From Paragordius varius (taxonomy: Eukaryota; Nematomorpha): a DNA stretch of 64,000 nt. This document shows positions 36,251 through 49,200 of this stretch, piece after piece. Under the pieces are notes generated by a model. That model was not told the DNA's origin. It saw nothing but the letters and a program-made list of their open reading frames with translations, and made no database searches. The translations under genes were made by a program, and so were the position numbers. The first letter of the stretch is position 1; every line of letters begins with the position of its first letter. Location: assembly GCA_964247055.1 (NCBI GenBank), contig OZ176054.1, positions 10,416,001 to 10,480,000 of the forward strand. Reading direction: 5' to 3'.

Positions 36251-39200
36251 CAAATTTGGATGAAACTGCCCTATCTCAACCTGGGCCTTCTAACGGTATA
36301 TACAGATAAAATTAAAATTCTCGAGACAAAACTTTTATAACTGAAACAATATTTTTTTAACTATACTTTTTTTAACCTTAAATTTACCATATGATCTAAT
36401 TGCAATTTCGGAATATAAATAATTTGGTGTACTCCTAATTTACAACACTATTTCCTTGCAGTTATAAATAAGGATATAAAATATGCCGGTTTTTTTAAAA
36501 AAAACACATGTCTTTATATTTTTACATTTTGTTTGTTTTAATTGCGATTTTTTACTGTAATTTAATGAAAAGCTTTGAGTATCCTTATAATTATTTCGAA
36601 TTTATTTATATAAATATTATTGAATGTTTAGCACAAATCAGACCATCTCCATTTGAGGGTATGCCATAATAAACGCTTATACATGGAATTTGTAAAAATC
36701 TTTTAAACCAATAATAATAATATAGAGAGCCCACCAGGTCTAGTGTTCACATCTTAATATATATTATTTTTCAAATCTATAATTATTTTCATAAAATTTA
36801 CTTTTAGATGCCAAAATTCCTCGTTTGAATGGTAATTTAAAATTTAAAATATATTTTAAAACTACAATTTTTTAAATTTTTTCATATGACATATTAGTTG
36901 ATGCGGAATCTAATTTAAGTATATAGACATTTAAATTAATATTCCCCAAGAGTGTTTAATCTTATACACATAATTATACATAGGTGAAAACAATGAGCAG
37001 CTATTTACAGGTGTGAAATAATTAATTTTTTAAAACACAGATAGCGATGATACTATAAGTGATATCGAATCTCCCCAAGCTAATGAGGAAGTTGATGGAC
37101 AAGGCGCTAATGGTAATACATTTTATGCTTTATGAAACAAAATAAATATTTTGTTTGAATATACCATCAGTCAATATACTAAAAAATAAGTTAATAAAAA
37201 AATTTTTTAAAAATTAATAGTTGATTAACAAATAGTTAAAATATGGTTTTTAAAAAAATTATATATATGCATAAACTCAGAAAATGTTGAAAATGCCGAA
37301 CCCGGAGAAAACCCAGAGAGTGATGAGGATGTTGAAAATTATGATGAGGAACCCATAGGTTTTTAAAATATGCATTCTAAAATCTGGCAAACATTGGCTA
37401 CTCTTTATTATATTAAGCTGAACTTTAAATTAAAATTCTACATAATTTTTTCATCCAATCTTATCAATTTTCACATATTTTACATCTTTAGGTAAAATTT
37501 AATAAAATAAGACTTTAAACAGACCCTGATATACGGTATTTTGGCAAAAATATTTTTCTAATTTTCTTGAAATTAAATATTTTAAGTAAAAAAAGTAAAA
37601 ATTTGATGTTCAGTTACTCTTTAAGTTGATATGTTTTGCTTTTGCTTATGATGTTCGATTGGTAAAATTATGTTAGTTCATGAAAGTTATTGAAACCGCT
37701 TCTATATTAATCCATACAAAAATTTTCGACGTAATTGATATTCAAAACACCAGTATAAGACCTAATTTGATTAAAAAAATTGCGATTTTATCAATATTTT
37801 CATTAATTGTTAAAAATATATTCGGACACCCTTAGAACCAATTTTGAACGGTTAACTTTATTTTGTTTAGCTTTGTGACATTTTATCTTTTATGAAGGAT
37901 GACGACGGCATTCTAAATATATTACGTTATTTTTTCTATTGGTTAGATCCTAATGATATTGTAGACAATCCGGAATACATAGCTTTGCGTAGAAGTAAAA
38001 TTTACGATAAATAGAAAACTATACGGACAAAATCTAAATATGTAAAGAGAGTTTTTTCAAAAAACAACCATACTTTTATAAATCTTAATTTTTACCTTAT
38101 AAAATTATTTAATAACAATCGTAAAAATACATTATAATTAATTGTGTTACCAATATACAACTCTATTTCATACTTTACAGATTAAAACAATGAGTATATT
38201 AGAAAAAACATGATATAAAGCGGGTGGTTGTCTAATATTAGTAAAAAATATTAGTCTTTCGTTATATTTTTACGTTTTGTCCATATAATTTCAATTTTTA
38301 CTGTATCTTTGACATATTAATTATAGGTTTCGATACAATGACACGACGTAAATACTCATTATATCATGATACGAAAAATTAAAACTTTTATTTAATATAA
38401 TTAATATAGTTTTCGAAAGAATTTCTTACGGTATTAGATATTTTTTGCATTTTATCCTGATGAATATTTTTTATTTTTTTTTATTTAGCCGCTGATATCA
38501 CAGTGGAAAGTGGTGTGGCGATTTGGCAAAATGGTATAATAATAATTTTTCATGGTTTAACCCTCTAATGTTGTTGTAGCTAAGAACGGCGGCGATTTGT
38601 CGCTATTTTTTAAGTGTAGTTATGCCAGATTGTACGGTTAAATGTGATGCATGTCAATTGCATTGTTAGTTGGGTTTATTCAGATAAATTATCGATTCAA
38701 CGCATTTATATCTGCCAAGATTTCTTGAGCCTTCAATTTTTCCTGACATGAGCTGATACTCCAAGTTTTTGGCTTTAGTGATCTGGCCGAAGTATGATAT
38801 GTTTCATTTTGAGCCATAAGCCGCATAAGGATTCAGGTTTAATGTTATCGAGGTTTTCATGTTTTTAATTTAAATCTATTTAATTTATCTGTAGCAATTT
38901 TCTCCAGGACAACATTATAAAGGCATTTATATATCTTTCATTTCCTTTTTATGCAACGGCGTAAACAATGCTTGAGAAGATTAGAGATATGACTAATCTG
39001 ATCTTGGTTTTGAGTTTGATATCGTGAGATGACCATAGTTTAATGTATATATTTATCATATTTGCTTATATCATGTTTAGGTGCGTAATTTATTGTTTTT
39101 TAGGGTTATAATTATAAAGATTGGTCAAAATTAGTGCATTGTAAATTAAGAATTTTAATAAGAAACCCATAAATTACAGTAAAATTATGCCATGAGTATA

Positions 39201-41392
39201 AATTATGTTTATAGTGCTCTCGATTCCATATCTTACAACCTTGATAATCATATAATATATGTTAAAATTTGGTCCAAAAGCTTGAACGTTATCGTTTCAA
39301 TTATATTTATACAATCATTTGAAATATTGTTGCTTATTATTTCGCGCAAAAATAAATTAGATATCGATATATATAATATACATAATATTGTTATCATAGA
39401 GGTGTTTTAATAATTTTCATTGCATAAATTTAGCAAATAATTTTAAAGATGTGAATTTTTTCAATTATTTTGTTTTATACAACGCATAAAAGAATTGACT
39501 TTGACATAGTTTGCTTGCATAGTGCGCTAATCTGAAGAACTTTTAAAGATGATAAAATTACGTCATATTTTTTAGCTGTTAGAATGCGTGGATTCACTGG
39601 CTTTCTTGAAGGTTATATCGATATAATTTATGGTTCATGCTTAATTTATTTGCGGAAAATATATTAAAATAATTTTATTTAGTCCAAAGAAATAGTGGTA
39701 TTCCAAATGGTATGCTAGTCATTTGTTAACTATAGCCCCAAGTTTTCAAAATTTATATATTATTTAAATTTAATTTTAGAAAAAAAATTAGAACATAGAT
39801 ATTAACAAAATGGCCTAACAGCTGATTATAAAAATTTGTATTTAATGTGTATAATCATTAATAAGCTATTTTTCCGATCTACATTAAATTGTGTAGTTAT
39901 AAACAAGATATGTTTTATATCATCAATTGGACAACCTAAAACAAATCAAAAAACTAGTGTGCCAAAAAACGGACCTTTTTAAACAAACAAAACATTGTTA
40001 AACTTTTACGTTTAAGGCCTCGCCAAATTTTACTTAAACTTTAAAATTTAAAAATTGATTTTTGCATCTTAGACGCTTTACTTTATTGTCCGGTATTGGT
40101 ACACATGTTTATAGATTATGTACTTACTGTAAAAACACGCTTTGTAAAATTTTAGTCATTTAATTCACAGATAAAAAAATATATTATATAAATTCATAAA
40201 AACAGGTGACTGTTTAAAATTAAATTTAAAATAGTCCTTATATGCAAAATGATTTCCGAATATTGGAATACTACATTTTTGACCTTGCTATATAATCTTT
40301 TATATGATTATGAAATTTAGCAATGCGTCTCTTTTTATCAAGTAAACATACTTAACATAACACCATTTTTATAAAAAAATAATATTTTATTACTTGTAAA
40401 GGCATTAGAGAATCAGCAAACCGTAATTTTATTTATATATTTGATAAAAATAAAAGATCGATTCATTTAAAAACCCAACAATAAATTTGTTTATGAACAT
40501 GTTTTAGAGATTGAAGAAGTTGTTAATCGTAAGACCATTTTATTTTTACAAATTTTACAATTAATGGGGTTTATGTTGAGCAATGATTTTAACCAAGGGT
40601 GTGTAACATGCAGCCCGCGTAAAATTCGCAACTACATATTTCCCAAAAATATGGCTAAAAAATCTTAGTATAATATTTATATCCTAAACAAATTTCTGGA
40701 TAGTATCCAAACGAATTAAAAAAATTATAATGTGTTTGCATTTTACAAATCTAATAAATATTTATTTACCATATATATTACACATTCCACCCGCTGGGTT
40801 TTTCAAAAATGCGGCCGCGAAACCATTGATGTTATATCAATAAAAATATTTATCAACCAAAAATTTAATAACCAGCTATTTTAATACATTAATATCAGAT
40901 AAATTAGTTGTTTAAACACCAAATCCAAAAATTGTATCAATAAATATGTTATATATTGTATATAGAATTGGAAAATATCGCACAAAGTTTGTTTTTGAAT
41001 ATGATTTATGCAAAAATATTCAAAAAATTGATAATAATCTAATATCTTTAGATGTTCCACTTCAACCAGGTTCATATATCCGAAGAAATTCACAAAATAT
41101 AAATATTTTTTGAAAAATATTAAAATAATTATATACGTATTTTCGTTATGAAGCTGCTGAAGACATACAACAAGCATTAGGTATTAATTAAGAACTACGG
41201 AATAATTTAAATTCACTTTTCAAAAATTTAATGTCTTAAATTAAAAAACCCAATAGAAGAGATCAATTTCAACAATTGTAAGAACATTCCTTATATTTTA
41301 ATATGGATAATCTTTAATTTGCAATTTTTTTTTATTATATAGTTAACAACCCTGATCTCGAAAGTATTAATATAATTTTTATGAATTTATAA
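33673..41392 (+). CDS. microexon gene: 18 phase-1 exons, Gly/Ala-rich then acidic protein
   Basis: Exons from AG/GT borders: 33673-33759, 33838-33858, 33942-33965, 35022-35078, 35888-35917, 36043-36102, 36251-36295, 36632-36658, 36808-36831, 36984-37010, 37041-37112, 37281-37358, 38489-38533, 39683-39709, 40508-40528, 41154-41180, 41257-41277, 41343-41392 (stop). All 17 internal borders are phase 1 and the chain stays open to the stop. Most exons are 21-60 nt. Peptides run from Ser/Thr-rich, through Gly/Ala-rich (GEALLAVG, AAAAGGGLG, GAGAEAAATGG), to acidic (DSDDTISDIESPQANEE, ENPESDEDVENYDEEP), to a short IQ/N-rich end (NNPDLESINIIFMNL). No Cys and no recognised domain. The first exon is missing: it may be the continuation of the 18.6-32.9 kb gene, or its own start was not found. 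An extra compatible exon at 41724-41744 may indicate another 3' end. Architecture resembles aphid bicycle-type effector genes (inference only). Confidence 0.62.
34060..34113. repeat. TA/TACATA microsatellite
   Basis: Intronic TATATA with interspersed CATA units. Confidence 0.9.
34605..34843. mobile_element. MITE family 1, partial
   Basis: Left inner arm AAAAGACAATCATACTTTTTT and right arm AAAAAAAGTATGATTGTCTTT pair as inverted repeats; right end TTTTTTTACTG is followed by TA. The extreme left end is eroded. Intronic in the microexon gene. Confidence 0.68.
36215..36248. repeat. AT microsatellite abutting an exon acceptor
   Basis: The run ends two bases before the TAG acceptor of the exon at 36251, replacing a normal pyrimidine tract. 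Confidence 0.85.
36470..36557. mobile_element. MITE family 1, right-end fragment
   Basis: Carries the family's right-hand sequence (GTCTTTATATTTTTACATTTTGT ... TTTTTTACTG) only. Confidence 0.55.
37871..38014 (+). other. orphan open segment after a splice acceptor
   Basis: Directly after TTTGTTTAG an open frame of 47 codons runs to TAG. It reads CDILSFMKDDDGILNILR..., later YFFYWLDPNDIVDNPEY and ALRRSKIYDK. Only phase 0 is open, so it cannot follow the phase-1 exon at 37281-37358. Composition (Trp, Tyr, Cys, mixed hydrophobic) is protein-like and unlike the neighbouring exons. It could be an alternative terminal exon of an unseen transcript, a pseudo-exon or chance. It ends exactly where a MITE begins. 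Confidence 0.3.
38015..38303. mobile_element. MITE family 1
   Basis: Left arm begins eroded (ACTATACGGACAAAAT); right end GTCCATATAATTTCAATTTT...ACTG is followed by TA. Intronic. Confidence 0.75.
38534..39682. other. long intron, nothing recognised
   Basis: 1.15 kb between the exons at 38489 and 39683. The region is slightly richer in G and C near 38560-38800. The ORF at 39192-39410 shows no features. Confidence 0.4.
40590..40850. mobile_element. hAT-like remnant
   Basis: CATGCAGCCCGCGT at the left and ATGCGGCCGCGAAACC at the right are in the style of hAT termini with GCGGCC motifs. No clear duplication. Confidence 0.35.
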
Positions 41393-41909
41393 AAATTGAA
41401 ATAATTACCACCATATAACCAAATTAAATGCTGTTTGCGAACAGCTGCCCTTTTCAAAATCATTTTATATTGGAAATATTAAGCAAATTTTAAAAAACTG
41501 ACTGATTTTTTATGTAACATCAGCTTATGATGATGATCAGACGATACCACCCATTAATAAATAGAAAATAGCCCTTATAAATAAATCTTCATAAAATCTT
41601 TGATACCAATAATATTTTTCAAAGCTTGTTGATAAATATTGATAAAACACATAGAGATGAAAATTTTTTTACAATACACGTTATAATTTGTTGATTTTTA
41701 AACTTTTTATTTATATTTTTTAGACCATTTACCCGATTATACAGGTAATATATTATTATTGGAATTCGTATTCATCATTTCTATATTCTGTAGAACCGTG
41801 AGAATTATGTCTATATCAAAAACTTTATTGTGATATAAAAATTTTGTGTTAAATAAATATTGATAATACAAAATAAATTCGGGTATATTCAATGGTTAAT
41901 AACAGATAT

Positions 41910-42177
41910 GTCACAAGCACCGCGGCCGGATGCGGCCTACAAAATAAGAAACATTAAATAAAAAGAAAATTATATAATTTGCGAAAATTTCGCTATTTAT
42001 TCTTAAAATAAAAACAATATTGATACCTTCTAAACAATTTTTTAATAATATAACCAGCGGAAATGGATGAATAGGTTTCATTCATATGGTGATGTTCGTT
42101 TTATACAGTTTTTACCTAATAAAATAATTATTAATGATCATTATTTTGTCGTGGCCCGCCAGTTTATTTCTTGTGAC
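41910..42177. mobile_element. short hAT-like element between the convergent genes
   Basis: Ends GTCACAAGCACCGCGGCC and GGCCCGCC...CTTGTGAC are inverted repeats. About 268 bp, AT-rich inside, no ORF. It lies in the spacer where the two opposing transcripts would end; AATAAA occurs at about 41557 on the plus strand and TTTATT (minus-strand AATAAA) at about 42308. Confidence 0.5.
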
Positions 42178-42540
42178 TAACATCTAGGTTGGGGTTTATA
42201 ACAATAATTATATGGTAAAAGTCTAATTTATAACTTAAAAATAAATACGTTATATCGAATAGCCAAAATTTTTACTATTTTATTAAGAATTATTGTTATT
42301 GAATGTGATTTATTGAATTGCGTCAAATATTATGTTTATCCAAAAATTATATCGATATTACTATAAAAAAATAAAAATGGACAAAATAAATAAGATAAAA
42401 GAAGTATAAAACAATTAATGTTTTTAAAAATTTGCAATATTTAGCATGTGCAAATTTAAATGATCGAAAAAAGGGTATGAATGTGGTGATTAAATATTGC
42501 AAAAAACAAGCGTTATTTGTTTTAAGCTCCAATCAAGCAA

Positions 42541-43262
42541 TCAATCAAACGAAATAAGTTGAATATCCTTATTTATTAGAGGCGTTTTGGGTTCAGGCTT
42601 AGTACTCATACTTATATTATTAGTATTTCCTTGAACAACAGAGTTATTATTATACAAATCAGCTGATATTTGACCCGTTTCCATATGAGAGGGTTTAGCG
42701 ATGGGGGCAGATATGTGTTCCAAATTGGATTGTCCATGAAACATACCATCCTGGCCATTCGAATTCGGATTCATATTATTATCTTAGGAATATGGATAAC
42801 ATAAAAAATATAAAAAAGTTAATATTATTTATTGAAATCGAAAAAAACTTTAAAATAAATTGTTGAATCAAAAAATAAACACCGTTTATTACGAATTTTT
42901 TAAATTCGGGAATCGGGTAATAATAGCCTTAAGATTTTGTGGAAATGAGCATTTCATTATTTTAAAATGTATCTAAACAAAAAAATAAGGAGGCAATTTT
43001 GATTAATTAACCAATAAATCAAGTTATCAAAATGAATTCATCATGCAACTGAAACCACCCCATTAAATGTAACCAGGCAAAAAATTTCAAGCCTTTCTTT
43101 AATGTAAAAAGGTTATGAAATAACATTATTTTATTAAACTTTTTGTTAATTATGGCGTTTTTTGTTTTAATACATTTACAAACTGTATAAATGAGTAGCG
43201 GTTAAACTGGTTTATATTTTGAAACCGGCCTCTAATTTAATTTTGTTCAAGACTAGATACAG

Positions 43263-43294
<32 letters not shown>

Positions 43295-46200
43295 AATATA
43301 AAGAAAACAAGACTAAAAAAGGAAAAGATTATCAATATATTTTATGCCAAAAAAAACACTTTCTTAAAGCTTAACTATGATAAATATATAATTTTATGTT
43401 TTGCCATTAAGTTTATAAAATTTTGTCTTAAGCGGTAAAAAAAAAATAATTACTTATAAAATTTGTCCCCTTTTCCGGTTGTACAACATAAGGAGCTTGG
43501 GGTTGGAAACCGACAGAATTCGAGAGCAAATTGTTTTGCTGTAAAGAATTTTGTTGAAAAGTAGACGGTTGTTGAGGTGTAAAATATGCGTTTTGGGGAT
43601 ATGCCCCTGTATATGAATAATGGGGCGCCATTATTGAAGGATTAACAGGCTAAGTAACAAAACACAAAAATAAAGAAAATAATCAAAGTTAAAAAAACAA
43701 AGAATAAAAAAGCCGTTTTGTATTAATGATATTGATTGAAATATTAAAAGGTTACACCAATCTTTTTTAAAAAAAATCTTTGAATAACCACTAACATAAT
43801 ATAACGTAATTTCATAATACTAAAAATTCCCAACACTAATTTTAAATTAATTTATATTAAGCTTATCAAAGTATCATCTCTTAGCATCTTTAGCGTTTAA
43901 AGCTTCTTATCAAAGTTTCACCAATCAAGTCTAGGAACCTCAAAACAACCCCTTAAAATTAAAAAAACATTAAAATAAAATATCGCGCTAAATCTCAAAA
44001 AATAGGCATAAAAAATTAATGATGAAAGACTTTAACTATGTCAACCATTCATGAATTTTAACAAATAAAAGCCACAATTCAAAAATTAAGGAGCCTATTA
44101 TTAATCCCTTATTAATTTCATTTATTAGAGCAGGGTTACTACACATGACTTTTCTTTCTAAACTGTAAGTAAAATATATACTCTTTTATACAAATATGCA
44201 ATTACATGTCTTTGCAAATCACAATAAAAACTTAACAAAAACAATAATATAATATATTTTAAATTTTAAAAAAAATCTCAAAGTGTAATCCGTGTACAAT
44301 TAAAAAAGGAATATATGCGAAATAATTTTAAAAATTACGCCCTTATATTTTTGCAAAATTAATTGTAGGTTTAAAAACCGGTAAAAAACCTGATTAAAAG
44401 TCGGAGGATTCATTGTTTGAACCGCGCCAGGATCCATATTCGGAATGTTGGGATCTTTAAAAATTTAAAGTTTAGGGGAAATTAAATATTTGACATAAAA
44501 AAATTATATGTATAAAAAATGAAATCATAAAGACAAACCAAAAACACAAATACTTTTCCATATTTTTATACACCAAAATTCTTTCTATTCTCGGAAAAAT
44601 AAGGAATAGAAATGTATACTTTTAACAATCTCAATATACATATAACAATTTTAATTATAGTTTGTATTTAAAAAAGTTTGACAATTGCAAGAAAATTAGT
44701 TTTTATTTATAGAAATAATCAAAAAACTTTACTAAACACTAGTTTTTTTAGAATAAATCAATTTAATAATTATAATTCAGTAATATACTTGGATATGGTT
44801 GTTGATTTTGATGTTGTACTGAATAATTTGGTAAAGCACCATTAAATTGATTCATATTCCAACTAAAAATTGTTCAACACATATATATATTTAAAAAATT
44901 TTTTAACCTTTTTTTAAATTAAAAAAAACATGGCAAGAGCATTAGATAATACATTTTTCACGTTCGAAACTTTTTTTATGATTATATTTAAAAATGTATA
45001 TCATTATACTTTTTAATGATTTTATTATAATATCATAAACCCAATTTAATTTAAATTATATATAATCATTTATTTTTCAGAAAAACTAAAATAAAAAAAT
45101 GTATTATACTAATTTTGGCCACCAGGGAAAGCGTATTGAGAATTAGAATCATACATCAGCTGTTGAGGCATTGGCCCAGATGGCATATTATTCGCAGAGC
45201 TAGATACCATATGATTAAGAGTATTGGCTTCTAAGCGTTGGAGTGTTATCATACGTTGATAATCTAAATATTCCTTTTTTGCAATAACAAATATATATTG
45301 CATTTTATACAATTATATATATTATATACAGTATATATTGAAATTATATGGACAAAAAGTATAAATATAAAGACAAATATGTTTTTCTAAAAGAAAACCT
45401 TACTTTTTAAAACTTGATTTTATTAATATAACTCATTGTCATAAATTGCCCAGTATAAAATAGAGATGCAAATTGTCAATAAAATCTATTATGCATTTTA
45501 CTCTTGTAATTAAATGAATATTATCGGATATATTAAGGTTTGAAAAGGTATGGTTGTTTTGGAAAAAAAATATTTGTCTTTATATTTTTACATTTTGTCC
45601 GTGTAATTTCAATTATATAAAGAAATAATAAAGACAAAACATAAAATGTAAATAGTATAAAACATTTATTTTCTTGGTAGTATACCATTTACAGTTCAAA
45701 TTCACCCTTAAACAATTCAAATTCACCCTTGAACAATTCAAATTCACCCTCGAACAATTCAAATTCACCCTCAAATAAATAACATGTTTTTTAAGATTAA
45801 AAATTACCTATATTTATTAAAAAAAAATTGTTTAAAATTAGGATTACTGAAAACATAATAAACTATGCCAAAAAGATATATTTCAGATTAATGATGAGTT
45901 TTATATAAAGCACAAAACACATAATTTAATTTTAGGGTAAAATTGAATTGTTCAACGGTGAATTTTAATTGTAAATAAATAAATAAATTAAATAAAAAAT
46001 AAATCATCACAAATCAAAAAAAATGGTATTTTTAAACTTTATTAGCTATTACTTGTTTTTTCTTTCGCATAAGTTCGAGTTTTTGTGCCATTTGTTGGTG
46101 TTTAGCCTTTTGGCGAGCCTCATACTCGAGTCTTTCCTTCTCGGCGAAATCTTCACGAAGTGCTTCAAGGGCCCCTCGGCCATCCTTTATTTGTGACAAC

Positions 46201-49200
46201 TTGTCTTGTAGCGTTTCAAGGTGATCTAAATTACAAATTTTGTTGAAAATTAAATACCATTCTGTACTGAGAATATGTAATTTAAAGATTTAAATATACA
46301 GTTTAGAGTCTCTTTTTTCCTTTTTTATTAAAGGGTAAGGAGTAAGGACTTAAATTTGTATCCGAACATGTGAAGGCTTTAACACTCGTCTGCCCAGGGC
46401 TGTAAATATAATTTGATGAAAATACTATTCTGCAGATTATATATGATTTACAATTCAAATTCACCCTTGAACAATTCAAATTTACCCTAAAAATAAATTA
46501 TGAAATATCAGTCTAATATGACTCATCATTAATATTAAATCTATTTTTATGGCATAGTTTATTAATTTTTCAGTATTATTTTAATTTTGAACAAATTTTC
46601 TTTTTTTTAAATATAAAAAAATATAGTTATTTTTAATCTTAAAAAACACATAATTTATTTTAGGGTGAATTTGAATTGTTTAATGGTGAATTTGAATTGT
46701 TTAAGGGTGAATTTGAGCTGTAAATGGTATATATATATATAAAAATTTTAGAATATAAATAATAGCTTGTAAGGTACAGTGTTAACTAAGCAAAAATATC
46801 TTATGTTGGCATCGAAGCAGTGTATTATGTTTAAAATAATAAGCTAAATAAATTATTTTGAAAAAATTAGCCTAGAGGCGATAACTAAACATTGACATAT
46901 TATTTAGTCCTTATTTAGGATTCATTTTTAACCGCGAAATTATGTAATTGTGAGATAAGAATTTTCCAAAATACATTTATTTTTGGTTAAGTTTATAATT
47001 TGTTTAAGAGCAATTTCATGTAAAAATAGTAATATATATTTTAAATTACATTTGTCTGTTTCTATAGATAAAAATAACTAGGTCTCTTATAATCCCAATT
47101 ATGGAAAAATACATGGTTAATAATCCGCAATACTCCCCCCTTCTCATATAAATAAAATAAAAATAGATCCCATGCTAAATAAACACTTTATTACCTTTTC
47201 AATTTTTTGTCCTAGTTTACATTTTGGAGTACTTTATATAATATACCAAAGCTAAATTTTGTATATAAACTACAGTGATAGGAACTGTTCATTGGGTAAA
47301 AAACAACAAATAGTCAACATTACAAACTTTTTCTCCCATCTTACAATATTATAATGTATATGATTATGGACTAAATATGTTTTATATCATACGATACCGT
47401 TTTCCCGCCAACAATATAGTGAATTAACTAACTATATTTTTATGAGAATACTCTAGTTTGGTAGTTTTAAAAAATACTTCGTTTCGTTTCAAGTTGAGCC
47501 AGCTGTTCAAGTAATTTCGGTTGTAGAGCTGTGAGCGTTGTGAAAAGTGTTTGAACAGATGAATCATTTATGATAGATCGATTCCTGGAAGCATTACTAC
47601 GCATTCGTTTTATGAAAATATCCATGCCATTTTGTAGGGCGCGGGCAAAATTTTCTGGATTAGGGCAGCCATCTTCAGATGATGGCTCATTATCATTATT
47701 ATATTGCGAAAAATTATTTGTTAGAGTATTCGAGGAACCAGTGTGCAAATTAGACTGTATAAAAATAAAAATATATAATAAAGATAATAGAATTACGCAT
47801 TCATTTTAATTTTTTTGCTAAAGACTTTACTATGAAAGTCGAAAATTGAAATATTTTTATAATATATACGCGTTGCAGGTTAATTTTTAAGAAATTTTAT
47901 ATATAAAAATATGTATTAAAAATGACAGAATTATAAAGATTAAAAATAATGAATTAATAACAACCCTAACATTTACCAATTTCCAATCAAAATTTTGCCC
48001 CTATCGAACACTAAAATTAAACTAATTAATATAACCAATTAATATAGCTATTCGTCCCAAAGACAAACTGAATAAAGCTTATACCAATCATATTCAACTA
48101 ATATAAAGACAAAAAAAGGGACCTCTAAAAACCTGGCAATCCGCTTTTCAAAAGGAACTAGACTTTCTCAATGTAAAAATCGAATAAAAAAGCAATAGAC
48201 AGAAAATAATGTAAAACTATAACACGCACGCTTACCTCCTTTGGAAGGAGAAAAAATATCGTGTAAAGGTGATAATGAAAGTCATAAAAAATATAGGTAT
48301 AAATTATCACACATTATGTTCTAATTTAAACAGTAAAATATAAAATATAGTCAAAATATAAAGATTAAAAGACTAATATTTTATTTTCCATAGTTTAGTA
48401 CCTACCTTGATTTTAAATAAAACTCACAACATATCATTTTTGATTTACCGAAATAAGGGTTAAAGTTGTAGATTGGCAGCATACTAAACTCTTTATTTTA
48501 CAAACTTAGGCATTGAAAAGGTGTCAAAATATATATTAATTTGTAAAATGTACACAGTAAAAAGCAACAATTTTAAATATATTTTTTATTAACAACAAAA
48601 AAGGGTGTGCATACTTGTTTAATATTCAAACTATTATTATTATTATTTTGAGCTGCTGTTGATATAATCGAGGGAGTAGGCGAAGGACAGCTGTTTGTAT
48701 TTGTCATGCTTTGAAAATCTGGTGCACTCGGCTGCGTTAGGTTTTCATGCGGGACGCCAGAGTATACATTATTCAGGCTCCCTACTATATAATTATATAA
48801 AAAGTAAAAAAAAAATTCTTAAAAAATATTTATTATTATTATTAAACTAAGGTTTTATATAAAAAGTAAAAAAATTCTTAAAAAATATTTATTATTATTA
48901 AACTAAGGTTTTATATAAAAAGTAAAAAAATTCTTAAAAAATATTTATTATTAAACTAAGGTTTTATATAAAAAGTAAAAAAATTCTTAACAAATATTTA
49001 TTATTATTAAACTAAGGTTCTGCATATTATTATATGTTAATAAAATTGATATTAAGTGGGAAAAAATCACATGAAAACCTAACATTAAATACATTAATAC
49101 CTTCTAAAATTTGCATAGAATCAAATAAAAATCTGTCTAAAAAATTAAATTATACGGACAAAACGTTAAAATATAAAGGCGAAAATTTCCTTTTCAAAAA

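Noticed and set aside
33673-41392. Firm call as an aphid bicycle gene
   Set aside because: Exon size and phase fit, but the characteristic paired Cys/Tyr motifs and a signal peptide are not visible.
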